NCBI GenBank assembly: GCA_020444325.1
Contig: JAHLLD010000014.1
Coordinates: 1 to 41,409 of the forward strand
DNA: 41,409 bases
Reading direction: 5' to 3'
Origin: a bacterium
Lineage (GTDB): Bacteria; Bacteroidota; Ignavibacteria; SZUA-365
The position numbers and the translations under genes were made by a program. Below, in pieces: positions 28,301-36,852 of this stretch. The notes under the pieces were generated by a model. It saw only the letters and a program-made list of their open reading frames with translations, searched no databases and was not told the DNA's origin. Numbering within the stretch: the first letter of the stretch is position 1; each line of letters opens with the position of its first letter.

Positions 28301-29135
28301 AAACAAGGTACGCGGATGAGGCGGTGACTTCGTCGAGCAGACCGGTGAAGAAATGATGACGCGCCGCGTGAGGGATAGCCTCACCGACCGTGGCTGGCTG
28401 CAGTCCGAGCACCGTGTCATCCGGATCGACCGTGGCTTCCCACGCTGAGAATGAAGCGAGCCCCTGCCACCACAGCTCCGAAAGCCCCGACTGTACCTGA
28501 AGTGAAGCCGACTCCGATGGTGCATGGAAGATACGAGGAAGCGGCACTGCCGCAGATGAGAGGAGTCCGTTCGCTGTGGCGGATTTGAAATATCCCACGG
28601 CCGCATGGAGTACGGAAAACAACCTGCGTCGGATATGATTCTCGAGCTGTCGCGCATACTCCTCGACCGGTGCGAGTACGGCGTCTTCATCTTCCGTGTC
28701 CATGTTGCGCTGCAACGTATCGCATGTCCGCAATGCCAGCACGTAGTGTCGGTCGACGATTGACAGATAGGAAAAGAGGACATCGAACAACTCGGTGAAG
28801 GCAGACATCAGATCTGCATCCGTCGTGGATGTGTCGATCAGTACGGTCAATCGTTCACGGAAAAATGCGGGCAGTGACGAGGCGGGATGCGTGGCGATGG
28901 CCGCGAGACGGGCGACGAGGTCACGCGTAAACAGCGCATCAATGCTTCCCGATGCCTGATTCGATGCGTCGAAATAGCGCAGGTGCTCCGCCAGGCGTCC
29001 TGCCCAAACCATCCAGTCTTCAGGCCTCTTGTCGATAATCTCGACCGAGGAGGGCGAGAGTGCAGCGATGCTTCGACCATCCTGGCTGCTGCCGGATCGT
29101 GTGAGCGGTGTGCGGTTTTTGCTGCAATCGGACAT
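25359..29135 (-). CDS. Baseplate J-like protein, gp6/Afp11-like
   Basis: A 1,258-residue protein. The C-terminal third carries the recognisable baseplate J region: GRGEESADAYRQRVSERLRH followed by the WDYERLVLEEFPEIYKVKCLN block, then PGYVTIITVPD and the ferredoxin-like beta-alpha repeats (about 1000-1230). The first ~1,000 residues are long helices (about 1-330) and beta-rich inserts (about 340-900), larger than in phage gp6. It is inferred to form the wedge ring with the gp7-like protein encoded immediately downstream, whose start overlaps this stop codon. The gp25-like gene ends three bases upstream of this start, so the three genes are clearly cotranscribed. Confidence 0.85.
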   Translation of the reverse strand: MSDCSKNRTPLTRSGSSQDGRSIAALSPSSVEIIDKRPEDWMVWAGRLAEHLRYFDASNQASGSIDALFTRDLVARLAAIATHPASSLPAFFRERLTVLIDTSTTDADLMSAFTELFDVLFSYLSIVDRHYVLALRTCDTLQRNMDTEDEDAVLAPVEEYARQLENHIRRRLFSVLHAAVGYFKSATANGLLSSAAVPLPRIFHAPSESASLQVQSGLSELWWQGLASFSAWEATVDPDDTVLGLQPATVGEAIPHAARHHFFTGLLDEVTASSAYLVSLAQRSIDTLLANWPYHPPQYALYLTWLQLMEYAREEMNTLPARHLDFYYRRVLRIDPAPAIADSAYLSLELSRAAETFLLRSGSAFTAGKDVDGNVITYETVKDVVLNHSAVAALKSLYVEGSGSSKGMYAAPVVNSADGEGAEITTELGEWHPFRVEGDDASGTDSIAMSRADIGFAISSRFLLLSEGDRTIQLYLHCDDVSSIPAGIGFDAWITTEKEWHACAVTAAVATGTPSSATKQTLRLTVSLDSAVEAVMPYVQDVHGHGFETTDPVLKVLLRQDNGEVDAYAGLVGQQLLDVELRVGAGHNGSAFAGAGLATLELHNDFGQLNAAKPFMPFGAEPTVGNALYIGCEELARKDNAEVRLALQWKDLPESAGDLDYDYSASADYHSIPSTNGPNSPDATLAKLDSGRWTNVLAGETLIEDSGGTPLIERSFEITLPGNDGFFLQPKQDYRQYSDSAKHGFLRLSLDQDFGHRNYRKSLVNYLLKKGNNPNITTAEPAEPYQPVLASLRLSYTATCAADIPTADEANTGAQNMQFLHIAPFGDARPEADSSGAGVPLLAPMAVKDGSTLPSQGEWYIGFENLQPGASLSMLIQVMEGSEDPLIDKPDAHVSWWYLSDNVWKELDDEMQDGTLQLLQSGLVECAIPRDATTDNTLLPTGMLWLKAKVESYPDAVCKILGVYCNAAEARRASTTSIASGGAVMPAGSIAKLVTPDAAVKKVQQPYASSGGRGEESADAYRQRVSERLRHKDRAITIWDYERLVLEEFPEIYKVKCLNHTKITGSEGDGTLHYNEVAPGYVTIITVPDLKNRNDGDPLRPYTKLSTLERIAAFLTARTSCHVTLCTAQPLFEEIQLSAKVVLRPGYTDLLYYEEQLAREITEFLSPWAFGNGKSIAFGGEMHKSVVIDFIEERSYVDYLTDVKMFHITDDAAASGVDRDIITASTARSILVSAHADAHVFDVSLAQPEDALHEQCDE

Positions 29136-29138
29136 AGG

Positions 29139-29585
29139 TTATCTCGCCAGAGGATGATTGGTGGTGAGCAGATTCAGTTCCGTACCTTCATTGCGGTAGA
29201 ACGGATACACGAAGTTGAAGCGCGAATTCGTGGAACTGACCACGTAGTCTATCTCGACAAGAACCACGCCCTCATTCTGCCGCGAATCGTCGAGCTCAAT
29301 GCGTTCGACTTCGATGCGCGATTCGAAATAGAGAATGGACGTTTTAATGCGATCGATGATCAGGGTCTTCATCCCCGTGTCAAGACTTTCGAACAGCAGT
29401 TCACCCAGATGACAACCGTACTTCGGCTGCATCACGCGTTCACCCGGTGTGGTGGTAAGGAGTATTTCCAGGCTCTGCCTGATATCCTCCACTCCCTCTT
29501 CCATTACCACGGAAGCCGAAGGGATGTCGAAAGCCGGAGCAAAACTCCAACCGCGTCCGATAAAACTGTCGCTGCGTGTGCCCAT
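29139..29585 (-). CDS. gp25-like baseplate protein (Afp9-like)
   Basis: A 148-residue protein of the GPW/gp25 family. The hallmarks are GVEDIRQSLEILLTTTPGERVMQPKYGC (the helix, then the T-x-PGERvm-P-x-fG turn), LFESLDTG, and a C-terminal strand pattern containing IRIE-type residues (RIEVERIELDD). In contractile systems gp25 joins the wedge to the sheath and nucleates sheath polymerisation. Length is typical for the family. The gene lies between the PAAR gene (26-base gap) and the J-like gene (3-base gap). Confidence 0.92.
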   Translation of the reverse strand: MGTRSDSFIGRGWSFAPAFDIPSASVVMEEGVEDIRQSLEILLTTTPGERVMQPKYGCHLGELLFESLDTGMKTLIIDRIKTSILYFESRIEVERIELDDSRQNEGVVLVEIDYVVSSTNSRFNFVYPFYRNEGTELNLLTTNHPLAR

Positions 29586-29611
29586 ATCTGTTTTCTTACC
29601 CTGTTTCTGAA

Positions 29612-29899
29612 TCAGCCTATCATGACGTTTGGACTGCCGAGGATGATGCTTCCGCCGTGCGCTGTCGTGTCACCGACACGCGCTGCGGGCATTCCCGCGA
29701 TGAACACCGTTGCCGAGCCCATCGCGATCGAGTCTGGTGGACCCACGCAGGTGCAGGGATCGCCGACACGCGCTGCAGGCACACCACCGATCAAAACCGT
29801 CGGTGCCCCGACGATCACGGGTCCCCCCACATGCGGCACCGTCCCGTTGACCAGGGGACACACATGCATATCTCCAACTCTCGCTGCCGGTAAACCCAT
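29612..29899 (-). CDS. PAAR-domain spike tip protein (Afp10-like)
   Basis: A 95-residue protein that is almost entirely a PAAR domain. It contains three PAARVGD repeats (starting at residues 4, 40 and 71), His and Cys residues suited to zinc binding (H12, C14, and a CTC pair in the middle) and a Gly-rich beta framework. PAAR proteins cap the VgrG/gp5 trimer and sharpen it for membrane piercing. There is no extra effector domain. The gene lies 11 bases after the VgrG-like gene, which encodes its partner. Confidence 0.95.
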   Translation of the reverse strand: MGLPAARVGDMHVCPLVNGTVPHVGGPVIVGAPTVLIGGVPAARVGDPCTCVGPPDSIAMGSATVFIAGMPAARVGDTTAHGGSIILGSPNVMIG

Positions 29900-29910
29900 C
29901 TGTGACCTCG

Positions 29911-31656
29911 TTAGTTGATCTGCACCATGGAACCCTTGACGGAGGTGTTTCCTCCGGAGGATATTTCCGCTGCGGCACCGCCGCTGACCTTGCTGTTGCT
30001 TCCGCCCGAAAGCTCGAGATTCGAACCCGCTTCAGTCTTGAAATTCGCGCCCGCCGTGATGGATATATCCTGCGCGCTTTCAATCGTAATGCCGCTGCTG
30101 TCCATCACAATGCTGTTACCGTTGCTGTCTTTCATCGTAATGCTCGTCCCGTCGTCATCCATCACAATCTCGTGTCCCCCTGGAGTGGACAGTGTCAGCA
30201 CCTTCTTATCGTCATCCACATGAATCCGGATGTCACTGCGTGAGACATATCCTTTTTCATGGTTGTCGTTGCTGCCCTGGATCGGTGCGGGATGACTGCT
30301 GCTGTGCAGCATGCCGAGGACGACACCGTGGCGAGGATCGTTGTTGAAAAAGCCCACGACCACTTCGTCTCCCAGCTCCGGCCTGAACACCATGCCGCGC
30401 TGATCACCCGCATCGAGACTTGCCAGCCGCATCCATGCCCCATCGTCCGCGGACTGCACGAGCGGCAGACGCACCTGGATGCGATCCTCTCCGTCAGGAT
30501 CCTCCAGGTTCGTAACGATGCCAATCTGCAGTCCATGCACGGGAGGAAGCAGCGCGGCGGCGGCGGGCTGATGCACGCGAAAGTGTTCGGCGAAACGCTC
30601 CGGGGACATCCCCACCTGCAGCACAGTCTGCCAGTTCCCTTTCTCGATCTGATGCCGCACACCAGTGATCATGAGTTTTCCTTCAAAGCGCTCACCGGCG
30701 CCGAGAATCTCGACCACATCTCCGGGACGCACGGCGGCTGTACCGTCGGTTTTCGCGCTGCCGCGAATCTTGCCGAGACGATTGCGCATGCGCGCAGCAT
30801 TGGCCCACGACTGCAGTTCGGTTTCCGGTATGGGACTGTGCCGGTATTCGAGTGCCTCGTTTGCAGTACTCTCCGAGAGTGTGTCAACAGTGATATTGCC
30901 TGCCGGGGGAGCCCCGGGGTCCTCACCTTCGACCTGCGAAAGTACTTCCTGTGTGGCGGGATCCCAGCCGAGTGTTTTGTATTTCTGATACTGCAGGCGG
31001 GCGTCGATTTCCAGATCGAGCTCGTGAATGGTTGCTCCGTACTGCAGGTTCAGAGCGGGATCGGCTTCAAAATCCGGCGGAGAGAAACGCACGGAATCAT
31101 CATCCGGGATCACCCACCATCCATTTGCTTCGGCGCGGCAGAGCAAAAAGTCCCAGTCCGTCGCATCGTACTGCACGAGTTCTTTATGATCGACCGTATC
31201 CCCACCTGTTTCGACGGAAATGCCATGCGCTGAAAAAAGCTGATCCGCGACATCATGGTCCGTCACCTCGTGGAAATAGGCGTTGGCAATGCGCGTGGTC
31301 ATGTTCACGCAGACGTGACGGCATTCGATGATGAGTACGGAAACGTTTTTCCGCACCTTGACCGAGTGCCGCACGACGATGCCCTTGAAGACGCGCTCTT
31401 CATCGTTGCGGTAGCCTGCGTGTATTTCGATATCGCTGCCCGGTACGAATTCCTCGCCGTTGCTCACCGTGAAGGTTTCGTCCGATGCCGCACCGTCGCG
31501 GAGCATAATGGTCGCCGATGGAATACGGTTGACCTCGCGATCGACGACGATGGACAGCACATTCAAACTCGCGGGCAATGCGGTTCCGTTGCTGAGAATG
31601 GAAAAGGTGGCGACGGACTTGGCTTCGCCACTCGCTATGACGCGCTGAGGACTCAT
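29911..31656 (-). CDS. VgrG-like spike protein (Afp8-like)
   Basis: A 581-residue protein. Residues about 1-340 resemble the gp27 ring of VgrG proteins, with a late-control-D-type segment (WDFLLCRAEANGWW near 170). Residues about 375-460 form the gp5 OB fold, with the DGEDRIQVRLPLVQ and GAWMRLASLDAGDQRGMVFRPELGDEVVVGFFNNDPRHGVV-type signature. The C-terminal ~95 residues are the repetitive Asp/Ser/Gly/Ile needle (for example TSITMKDSNGNSIVMDSSG) that forms the trimeric beta-prism. The gene overlaps the LysM gene by four bases. The protein sits in the baseplate centre and supports the PAAR tip encoded next. Confidence 0.95.
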   Translation of the reverse strand: MSPQRVIASGEAKSVATFSILSNGTALPASLNVLSIVVDREVNRIPSATIMLRDGAASDETFTVSNGEEFVPGSDIEIHAGYRNDEERVFKGIVVRHSVKVRKNVSVLIIECRHVCVNMTTRIANAYFHEVTDHDVADQLFSAHGISVETGGDTVDHKELVQYDATDWDFLLCRAEANGWWVIPDDDSVRFSPPDFEADPALNLQYGATIHELDLEIDARLQYQKYKTLGWDPATQEVLSQVEGEDPGAPPAGNITVDTLSESTANEALEYRHSPIPETELQSWANAARMRNRLGKIRGSAKTDGTAAVRPGDVVEILGAGERFEGKLMITGVRHQIEKGNWQTVLQVGMSPERFAEHFRVHQPAAAALLPPVHGLQIGIVTNLEDPDGEDRIQVRLPLVQSADDGAWMRLASLDAGDQRGMVFRPELGDEVVVGFFNNDPRHGVVLGMLHSSSHPAPIQGSNDNHEKGYVSRSDIRIHVDDDKKVLTLSTPGGHEIVMDDDGTSITMKDSNGNSIVMDSSGITIESAQDISITAGANFKTEAGSNLELSGGSNSKVSGGAAAEISSGGNTSVKGSMVQIN

Positions 31657-32345
31657 GAGACCGGGGTATTCTTTTCGAGTGGAGGAAATGCGATTTCAGT
31701 GCCGGGGACCAGCGCCCGGAATTGCGCCAGGCGGTTGTGTCGTGCGACCTGGAGGTAATAGCGAGACTGTCCATAGACCTGATAACAGAGCATCGGCAGA
31801 GTCTCACCCTCCTTGACCGTATGGTAATGCGTGAGGTCGGGCGATTCATTGCGCTCCTCGGCCGTGCGGAGATTGTCTTCGACGCTGCCCTTGAAGCTGA
31901 CTTTGCACACTGCGCGAATCGGTTTGCCGTCGGGATTGAACAGCTTCATGGCAATGTTCAGTCCCGTGCAGCGTCCCTTGAACAGCAGGCTGCCCCAGAC
32001 GACCTGAAAATGCCTGGGCTCGTGAATGTCACCCTCATACTTGAGCAGCAGATCACGCAGCGCGGTCAGATCGTCTTCGATGGAATCACGCGGATTGCCA
32101 TCGGCCACACCGGTACTGTCAATCAGCAATTCAAAGGCGAACTCTTCCGGCTTCTTGACAGTGAAACGCTGCTGCGAAGCGCTCGTGCCCTGGCCCTGTC
32201 CGTCCTGGTACTCCACCTTGTAATCGAGGGTGTAGTTTTCAGGATTGAGCATGGCGGTGAAGCTTTCCTGCTCTGAGGGAGGATCACTGTAATCCGCTTC
32301 CTTGAAAGCGATGATTTTGAGTTTTTCCAGTTGTCCTTCAGCCAT
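31653..32345 (-). CDS. LysM-containing baseplate protein (Afp7-like)
   Basis: A 230-residue protein. The C-terminal ~50 residues form a LysM domain (HYHTVKEGETLPMLCYQVYG ... LVPGTEIAFPPL). In eCIS and phage tails this domain belongs to the gp53-like hub-to-tube adaptor rather than to a wall-binding enzyme. The N-terminal part begins with MAEGQLEKLKIIAF and the MLNPENYTLDYKVEYQDGQG segment typical of Afp7/Pvc7. The start overlaps the DUF5908 stop and the stop overlaps the VgrG start, so translation is coupled through three genes. Confidence 0.92.
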   Translation of the reverse strand: MAEGQLEKLKIIAFKEADYSDPPSEQESFTAMLNPENYTLDYKVEYQDGQGQGTSASQQRFTVKKPEEFAFELLIDSTGVADGNPRDSIEDDLTALRDLLLKYEGDIHEPRHFQVVWGSLLFKGRCTGLNIAMKLFNPDGKPIRAVCKVSFKGSVEDNLRTAEERNESPDLTHYHTVKEGETLPMLCYQVYGQSRYYLQVARHNRLAQFRALVPGTEIAFPPLEKNTPVS

Positions 32346-32530
32346 CAGCGTTCTTCCTTGTTGCGAAGAATGTGCATGACCTGTTCGACAGCATCGGCGA
32401 TGATGCGCTCGGGGGAAGAGGCGCCCTCACCGTTCTGTTTTGAAGCAGCCGTGCGGTCTTCGCCGTCTGCGCCCTGACCGGGTTGATTGACTGTCACCTT
32501 GATCTGCAGTTCACGAATTTCCAGCGGCAT
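32345..32530 (-). CDS. Small DUF5908 protein (Afp6 position)
   Basis: A 61-residue protein. It begins MPLEIRELQIKVTV, the motif that defines DUF5908, a small family found between the tube and LysM genes of eCIS operons. The middle is polar and likely disordered, and the C-terminus is an amphipathic helix. Both ends overlap neighbouring genes by one base (TGATG), strong support that it is translated despite its size. Its place in the particle is not established. Confidence 0.88.
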   Translation of the reverse strand: MPLEIRELQIKVTVNQPGQGADGEDRTAASKQNGEGASSPERIIADAVEQVMHILRNKEER

Positions 32531-32994
32531 CAGGTCTCCACTTCGAAGTAGTTATAGGATATGTCGATGGTTTCGACGGCGATGGAATTGTCCGTCGCGT
32601 TGAAATCGGAGACGCTCCACTTGCGCGGCCATGCATTGTGCAGTTTCCAGCTCATGACCGGCTCATGGCTTTCGTTCAGCAGGCTGATGCGCAGGATCGC
32701 GGGTTTGATTTCCCGGTTCTGCAATGCGTCGGTGCACCATTCGATGACGGAGGAATCCGTGAGCAGTCCGCGCTTGAGCGAGAGGTCCGGGTATTTTGTC
32801 CGCCCCGGCAGCTTGTGCTCGTAGCGATTTTCGCCGCCTTCCTTGATGCTCTCGACATCGAATTCAAGTGTGAGCCCACTCACACTCTGGAAGCGGGAGT
32901 CGTTGTCATTCCCGATGCCGAGCACTTCCACCTTGAAGTGGAAGCCCACGGGGGGATAGTATCCGCCTGCAACAGGCTTGCCTGTCGTCGCCAT
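32530..32994 (-). CDS. Tail tube protein 2 (Afp5-like, gp19 family)
   Basis: A 154-residue protein of the phage tail tube (T4 gp19-like) family. It has the characteristic ending to the first half (FQSVSGLTLEFDVESIKEGG), the KYPDLSLKRGLL strand and the helix-to-strand NESHEPVMSWKLHNAWPRKWSVSDFNATDNSIAVE block. It is distantly similar to the other tube gene upstream. In Afp this second tube protein forms the first ring on the baseplate; the same role is inferred here. GGAGA precedes the ATG. Confidence 0.92.
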   Translation of the reverse strand: MATTGKPVAGGYYPPVGFHFKVEVLGIGNDNDSRFQSVSGLTLEFDVESIKEGGENRYEHKLPGRTKYPDLSLKRGLLTDSSVIEWCTDALQNREIKPAILRISLLNESHEPVMSWKLHNAWPRKWSVSDFNATDNSIAVETIDISYNYFEVET

Positions 32995-33014
32995 ACCGGT
33001 CTCCGCTGCGCTTG

Positions 33015-33443
33015 TTAATCGACGATGGACAATCCTTCATGCGCGAGCTCGAGCGTCTCGACGGCGACCTCATTGCCATCGGATTTCAGGTCGCTCGCCT
33101 GCACTTTAACCGGGAAGGCGTTCCGCACTTTCCAGGTCATGACGGGCTCGTGGCTCTCGTTGAGCAGACTGATGGTCACATCGCGGCGCTCAACGGTATT
33201 GAGGCTCACGGTTTTCATCCAGTTGTAGAAATCGATGTCACCGGAGAACGTCCCACGCTTGAGCGTGATGTTGCTGTACTTCTGCAGTCCCGGCATCTTG
33301 ATTTTCGAATATTCAGGGGAGCTGCCTTCACGGTACTCGATGGCTTCGACCTGCATGTCGAGCCCCGTGACCTCGGTGAAACCGATCTTGCTTCCGCTCC
33401 ATTCTATGCTGAAATGGAATTTGGGGAGAGGATAATTGGCCAT
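33015..33443 (-). CDS. Main tail tube protein (Afp1-like, gp19 family)
   Basis: A 142-residue protein of the gp19-like tube family. The blocks VTGLDMQVEAIEYREGS, YSNITLKRGTFSGDIDFYNWM and NESHEPVMTWKVRNAFPVKVQASDLKSDGNEVAVETLELAHEG are diagnostic. It is the likely main subunit stacked as hexamers in the inner tube that is driven out when the sheath contracts. It lies directly after the single sheath gene (75-base gap) and before the second tube gene (20-base gap). Confidence 0.94.
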   Translation of the reverse strand: MANYPLPKFHFSIEWSGSKIGFTEVTGLDMQVEAIEYREGSSPEYSKIKMPGLQKYSNITLKRGTFSGDIDFYNWMKTVSLNTVERRDVTISLLNESHEPVMTWKVRNAFPVKVQASDLKSDGNEVAVETLELAHEGLSIVD

Positions 33444-33518
33444 GGTATCAGACTTCCGTATGTGTGGTTTGAGACATCATGAGAAACGGGTCGCCGGCAG
33501 AGCGCGCGTACGGCGCGG

Positions 33519-35561
33519 TCAGGATTCCGCCATCTTGTGCGAGAAGCGCAGGATGATGAATTCGGCGGGACGCACAACGGCCATGCCGATTTCCACGATC
33601 ATGCGTCCTTCGAGAATGTCGAGCGCCGTCATGGTCTTGCCGAGTCCGACCGAGACGTAGAACGCATGCTCGGGCTTGGCACCCTGCAGTGCACCCTGTC
33701 GCCAGAGCACGGTCAGGAAGTTCTCGATCATCGCCTGAACCTTGACCCAGGTATTGGCGTCATTGGGCTCGAAGACGAAACCGGCAGTGGCGTTTTTCGT
33801 GCTCTCTTCCACCATGTTGAAAAAGCGTCTGACGTTGACATAGCGCCACTCGTTGTCATTGCCCTTAAGCGTGCGCGCACCCCAGACCAGCGTACCACGT
33901 CCGGTGAAATTCCGTATGGCGTTGATGGATTTTCCAGCCACGGAATCCACGTTCAATGAGGCCTGCTCTTCATGCGTGATGCGGGCTAGCGGACCCGAGA
34001 CGGAAGCGATGCTCTCGTTGGCCGGTGCTTTCCATACACCGCGCGTACCATCGACACGGGCGTAAATCCCCGCAACGGCACCGCTGGGCGGCAGCTTGCT
34101 CCATTCGCGCTCAATGGCGCTGACGATGTTGCCGATGATGCTGTGTTTCTCATACAGCGCTTCCTGCGCGCTGGTCTGATACTCACTCGCGGCCTCGCGC
34201 AGCGCATCCGCGAATGCGGAGAGCATATTGAACGCCGACTGCAGGTCGAGTGCGATCATGCGCGCGATACCGGGCACTTCCGATGCCGTGCCGGGGTCAC
34301 CGTAATCCGTGCCCGTGGCAGTTACCGAAGCTGGAGCAGCTGCCCCGAGCCAGGTGAGGTCGATGCCGCTGTAGGCAGTATTGACGTCCCCGATAGTGCT
34401 CAGGGCATCCACGTCGGCATTGCGATCGAGTCCGATCATGGCCGTAGCCGCGCCGCGCCAGAGCGTGTTCGATTTCGCATACGTCGCGAGATCGTTGAGC
34501 ATGTTCGCGGTGGTCAGCGTGCCGAGAAGGGATTGAAAATCGAGCAGTGCGAGTCTGCAGAAATTGAGAAGGATGTTGAGATTCGCCGTTGCCGCGGTCT
34601 CATCACCCGATGCATCCACCTGCAGTTTCATCTGCATGAACTTGTCTTTCATTGTCGGCAGCGTCGTGCCGCCACCGAGTGAGCCGTCCGTCGCATCCGC
34701 CGAGCGAATGTTCGTGATAACGGCTTCGACCGCGGCAGATTCCGCTTCGGCGCTGTTGAACGTGGTCACGAGTGCATTCAGCGTGCTGTCGGAGGTGATG
34801 CTTCCGAGATCCACCGCGCCGCTGTCACTCAGCCGCGTCACACCGGTGCGGAACATCGGGAAATCCACCGTACGCGGATATGACGTAATGAGCCAGGGTG
34901 TGTAGGCGGCACCATACTTGAGGCTGTTGATGCCGATGTTGTTTCGGAATGAAGCGACTGCCTGGTCGTGATCGTCAATGGTATGTTCATGCAGATCGAA
35001 GACGGCAACGCGGTCCTGCAGTTTCGCGCATTGCGCGAGTGCCTGCTGCTGCAGCGAGTACAGGTCGGTATCCGTCGGATCGTCCACCGAAATGTTGCAC
35101 GCATCCGGGAACAGCAGGATTGTCGGTTCATCCTCTTTCTCCAGTGCACGGAGTCCGTCAAGCATACTCGAATTCGCACCGTCCAGTTCAGGTGCATTGT
35201 CGAAGTTGCCGACGGAGACGATGTAGCAGTCTCCACCCCCGTTATCGAAGAAGAGCCGCATGCTGTCGTAGAGATAAAAACGTTCTGAATTCGCGAGGGT
35301 GACGCTGTCAACAGCGTAATTGTTGGCATCGTCCACCACCACAGTTACGGACGCCGGAACATGTTCTCCGCCGAAGTACTCTTCGAACTCCAGGAGTGAA
35401 CTGATACGTGTCGGTTTCAGGGTGAGGCTTTCGCCGTTTTTGACCGCGATCTCGGTATAGCCGACAAAGGCCGGAATGGCGGTTTCCACTTGCGCGATGG
35501 ATGGCGGTAGCTTGGGAATTTCCTCTATGTACACGCCCGGGGTCTTATACGATGTTGCCAT
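33519..35561 (-). CDS. Contractile sheath protein (Afp2-4-like)
   Basis: A 680-residue sheath protein. The N-terminal strand YKTPGVYIEEIPKLPPSIAQVETAIPAFVGYT is the conserved start of tail sheaths. The C-terminal ~190 residues form the core domain: SGAVAGIYARVDGTRGVWKAPAN, GRGTLVWGARTL, RRFFNMVEES, then the NTWVKVQAMIENFLTVLWRQGALQG ... AFYVSVGLG block and a final strand that swaps with neighbouring subunits. The middle (about 100-440) is a variable surface-exposed insert. Only one sheath gene is present, whereas Afp and PVC have three. The sheath therefore must be built from one subunit type. Confidence 0.96.
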   Translation of the reverse strand: MATSYKTPGVYIEEIPKLPPSIAQVETAIPAFVGYTEIAVKNGESLTLKPTRISSLLEFEEYFGGEHVPASVTVVVDDANNYAVDSVTLANSERFYLYDSMRLFFDNGGGDCYIVSVGNFDNAPELDGANSSMLDGLRALEKEDEPTILLFPDACNISVDDPTDTDLYSLQQQALAQCAKLQDRVAVFDLHEHTIDDHDQAVASFRNNIGINSLKYGAAYTPWLITSYPRTVDFPMFRTGVTRLSDSGAVDLGSITSDSTLNALVTTFNSAEAESAAVEAVITNIRSADATDGSLGGGTTLPTMKDKFMQMKLQVDASGDETAATANLNILLNFCRLALLDFQSLLGTLTTANMLNDLATYAKSNTLWRGAATAMIGLDRNADVDALSTIGDVNTAYSGIDLTWLGAAAPASVTATGTDYGDPGTASEVPGIARMIALDLQSAFNMLSAFADALREAASEYQTSAQEALYEKHSIIGNIVSAIEREWSKLPPSGAVAGIYARVDGTRGVWKAPANESIASVSGPLARITHEEQASLNVDSVAGKSINAIRNFTGRGTLVWGARTLKGNDNEWRYVNVRRFFNMVEESTKNATAGFVFEPNDANTWVKVQAMIENFLTVLWRQGALQGAKPEHAFYVSVGLGKTMTALDILEGRMIVEIGMAVVRPAEFIILRFSHKMAES

Positions 35562-35576
35562 GGCACCACACTGTTG

Positions 35577-36767
35577 TTAGTAATTGAGAGTGACTTGACT
35601 AGTGATATAGGATGTGCCGTTCTGCATGGCACTGCCCCGGTCGCGGAGTCCGGGTACTTCCATGTTTTCAATCTGGATGGTCTTGAGCGGGTCGACAGGA
35701 TTGGTGTCGTTGAATTCGATCACAATGCTGCCGTAGGCTGTTTCACGCAGCGGCTGCGGGAGTGTGCTGCGGAAAATGCCGGACTCAGGCGACGTGAAGC
35801 TGATGCTGCCGCTGCTGTCGAGCACGTTTTTCACGCGTTCGGTTTTTGCGCGGTACTGCCAGAGCACGCTCAGCGGCGCAATGCGAATGGTGAATCGCGG
35901 GTGCGCAAAAGTGCCGTCGTTGTGCAGCAGTCTGTGCGTGGAGGGAATTGCATCCCCTTCCGCGATACGCACAAAACCGATGGCATCATACCAGTCGTCG
36001 TCGGGTCGCAGGCAGATCATTTCCTCGACGGCATTGACAGAAATACGGTAGACGCCTTCGGGAACATGCTGGAGGGAAACGCGCTGCCGGGATACCGGCG
36101 CTTCGTGACGCGTGCTCTCGAGGAACACGCTGCGATCGTAGAGACCCGTTCCCGCATCAAGCGCGAACAGTTCCACGGTCACCACATCGGCTGCGGGCTG
36201 CACGTCGACGAGGAATTCCGGTCCGGTAAACAGGCACTGGTTTTCTTCCACGGCATAACACACCGTCCCGACCTCACGCCAGCTCCCCGTTTCCGACAGC
36301 TGGTTCTGCGGTGTCGATGCGGAAAGATCCACGAGGCTCTCATAGCAGAGATCGGCACCGTCACGGACGAAGCTGCCGACGGGATAATCGCTGGCGGCAT
36401 TGAACAGCGGCTGGGACGGATGCAGGTACGCCTTGCCGCCAAGTTCGGTACCAAGGCGGTTGCCGAAGAGATATCGTTTGCGTCCACGCGGATCCAGCGG
36501 CAGATTGCTCATCGCATAGAAACGCGAAGCCAGCGTCTGCAGCCGAAACGTAAAATCGATGTTGGATGGAATAGGGAGGAAAGGAAAACTATCGTCTTCC
36601 GTCGGGGCAAGCACGTAGAAGATGTTCCCGTGCTGCTTCGTCAGCAGTCCGCTGCCCGCGAGCCGGGCAAGGCATTCCGCCGTCGGAAACAGCATGCAGT
36701 CCCGCGCCCTGCCATCAGCATGGTAATCGTGCAGTATTTCTATACTGCACAGATCGGTGTACCTCAT
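35577..36767 (-). CDS. eCIS-associated protein of unknown function between cap and sheath genes
   Basis: A 396-residue protein with no family I can name. It starts MRYTDLCSIEILHDYHADGRARDC and is mostly beta-rich after residue 100. Residues about 133-175 (DYPVGSFVRDG...CYESLVDLSA...SWREVG) follow the Y-x-x-G-x-V ... Y-x-S ... W-x-x-x-G spacing of small chitin-binding (CBM5/12-like) modules. Residues about 190-290 look like an Ig-like beta domain. The C-terminal ~100 residues contain IRIAPLSVLWQYRAKTERVK and EFNDTNPVDPLKTIQIENM. It lies between the DUF4255 cap gene and the sheath gene, so a role in joining cap to sheath is a reasonable inference. A surface-decoration protein is the main alternative. 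Confidence 0.65.
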   Translation of the reverse strand: MRYTDLCSIEILHDYHADGRARDCMLFPTAECLARLAGSGLLTKQHGNIFYVLAPTEDDSFPFLPIPSNIDFTFRLQTLASRFYAMSNLPLDPRGRKRYLFGNRLGTELGGKAYLHPSQPLFNAASDYPVGSFVRDGADLCYESLVDLSASTPQNQLSETGSWREVGTVCYAVEENQCLFTGPEFLVDVQPAADVVTVELFALDAGTGLYDRSVFLESTRHEAPVSRQRVSLQHVPEGVYRISVNAVEEMICLRPDDDWYDAIGFVRIAEGDAIPSTHRLLHNDGTFAHPRFTIRIAPLSVLWQYRAKTERVKNVLDSSGSISFTSPESGIFRSTLPQPLRETAYGSIVIEFNDTNPVDPLKTIQIENMEVPGLRDRGSAMQNGTSYITSQVTLNY

Positions 36768-36852
36768 GATACCTACCTGTTACACTCATTCACTATTTCA
36801 GACGATCGGGCCACAGCAGCGTCTCCAGGCGATAGAGATCACTGCTTCTTTC

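Noticed and set aside
28887-29918. Plus-strand open frame of 343 codons across the J, gp25 and PAAR genes
   Set aside because: It is antisense to three well-supported baseplate genes at once, so it cannot be a sensible gene model.
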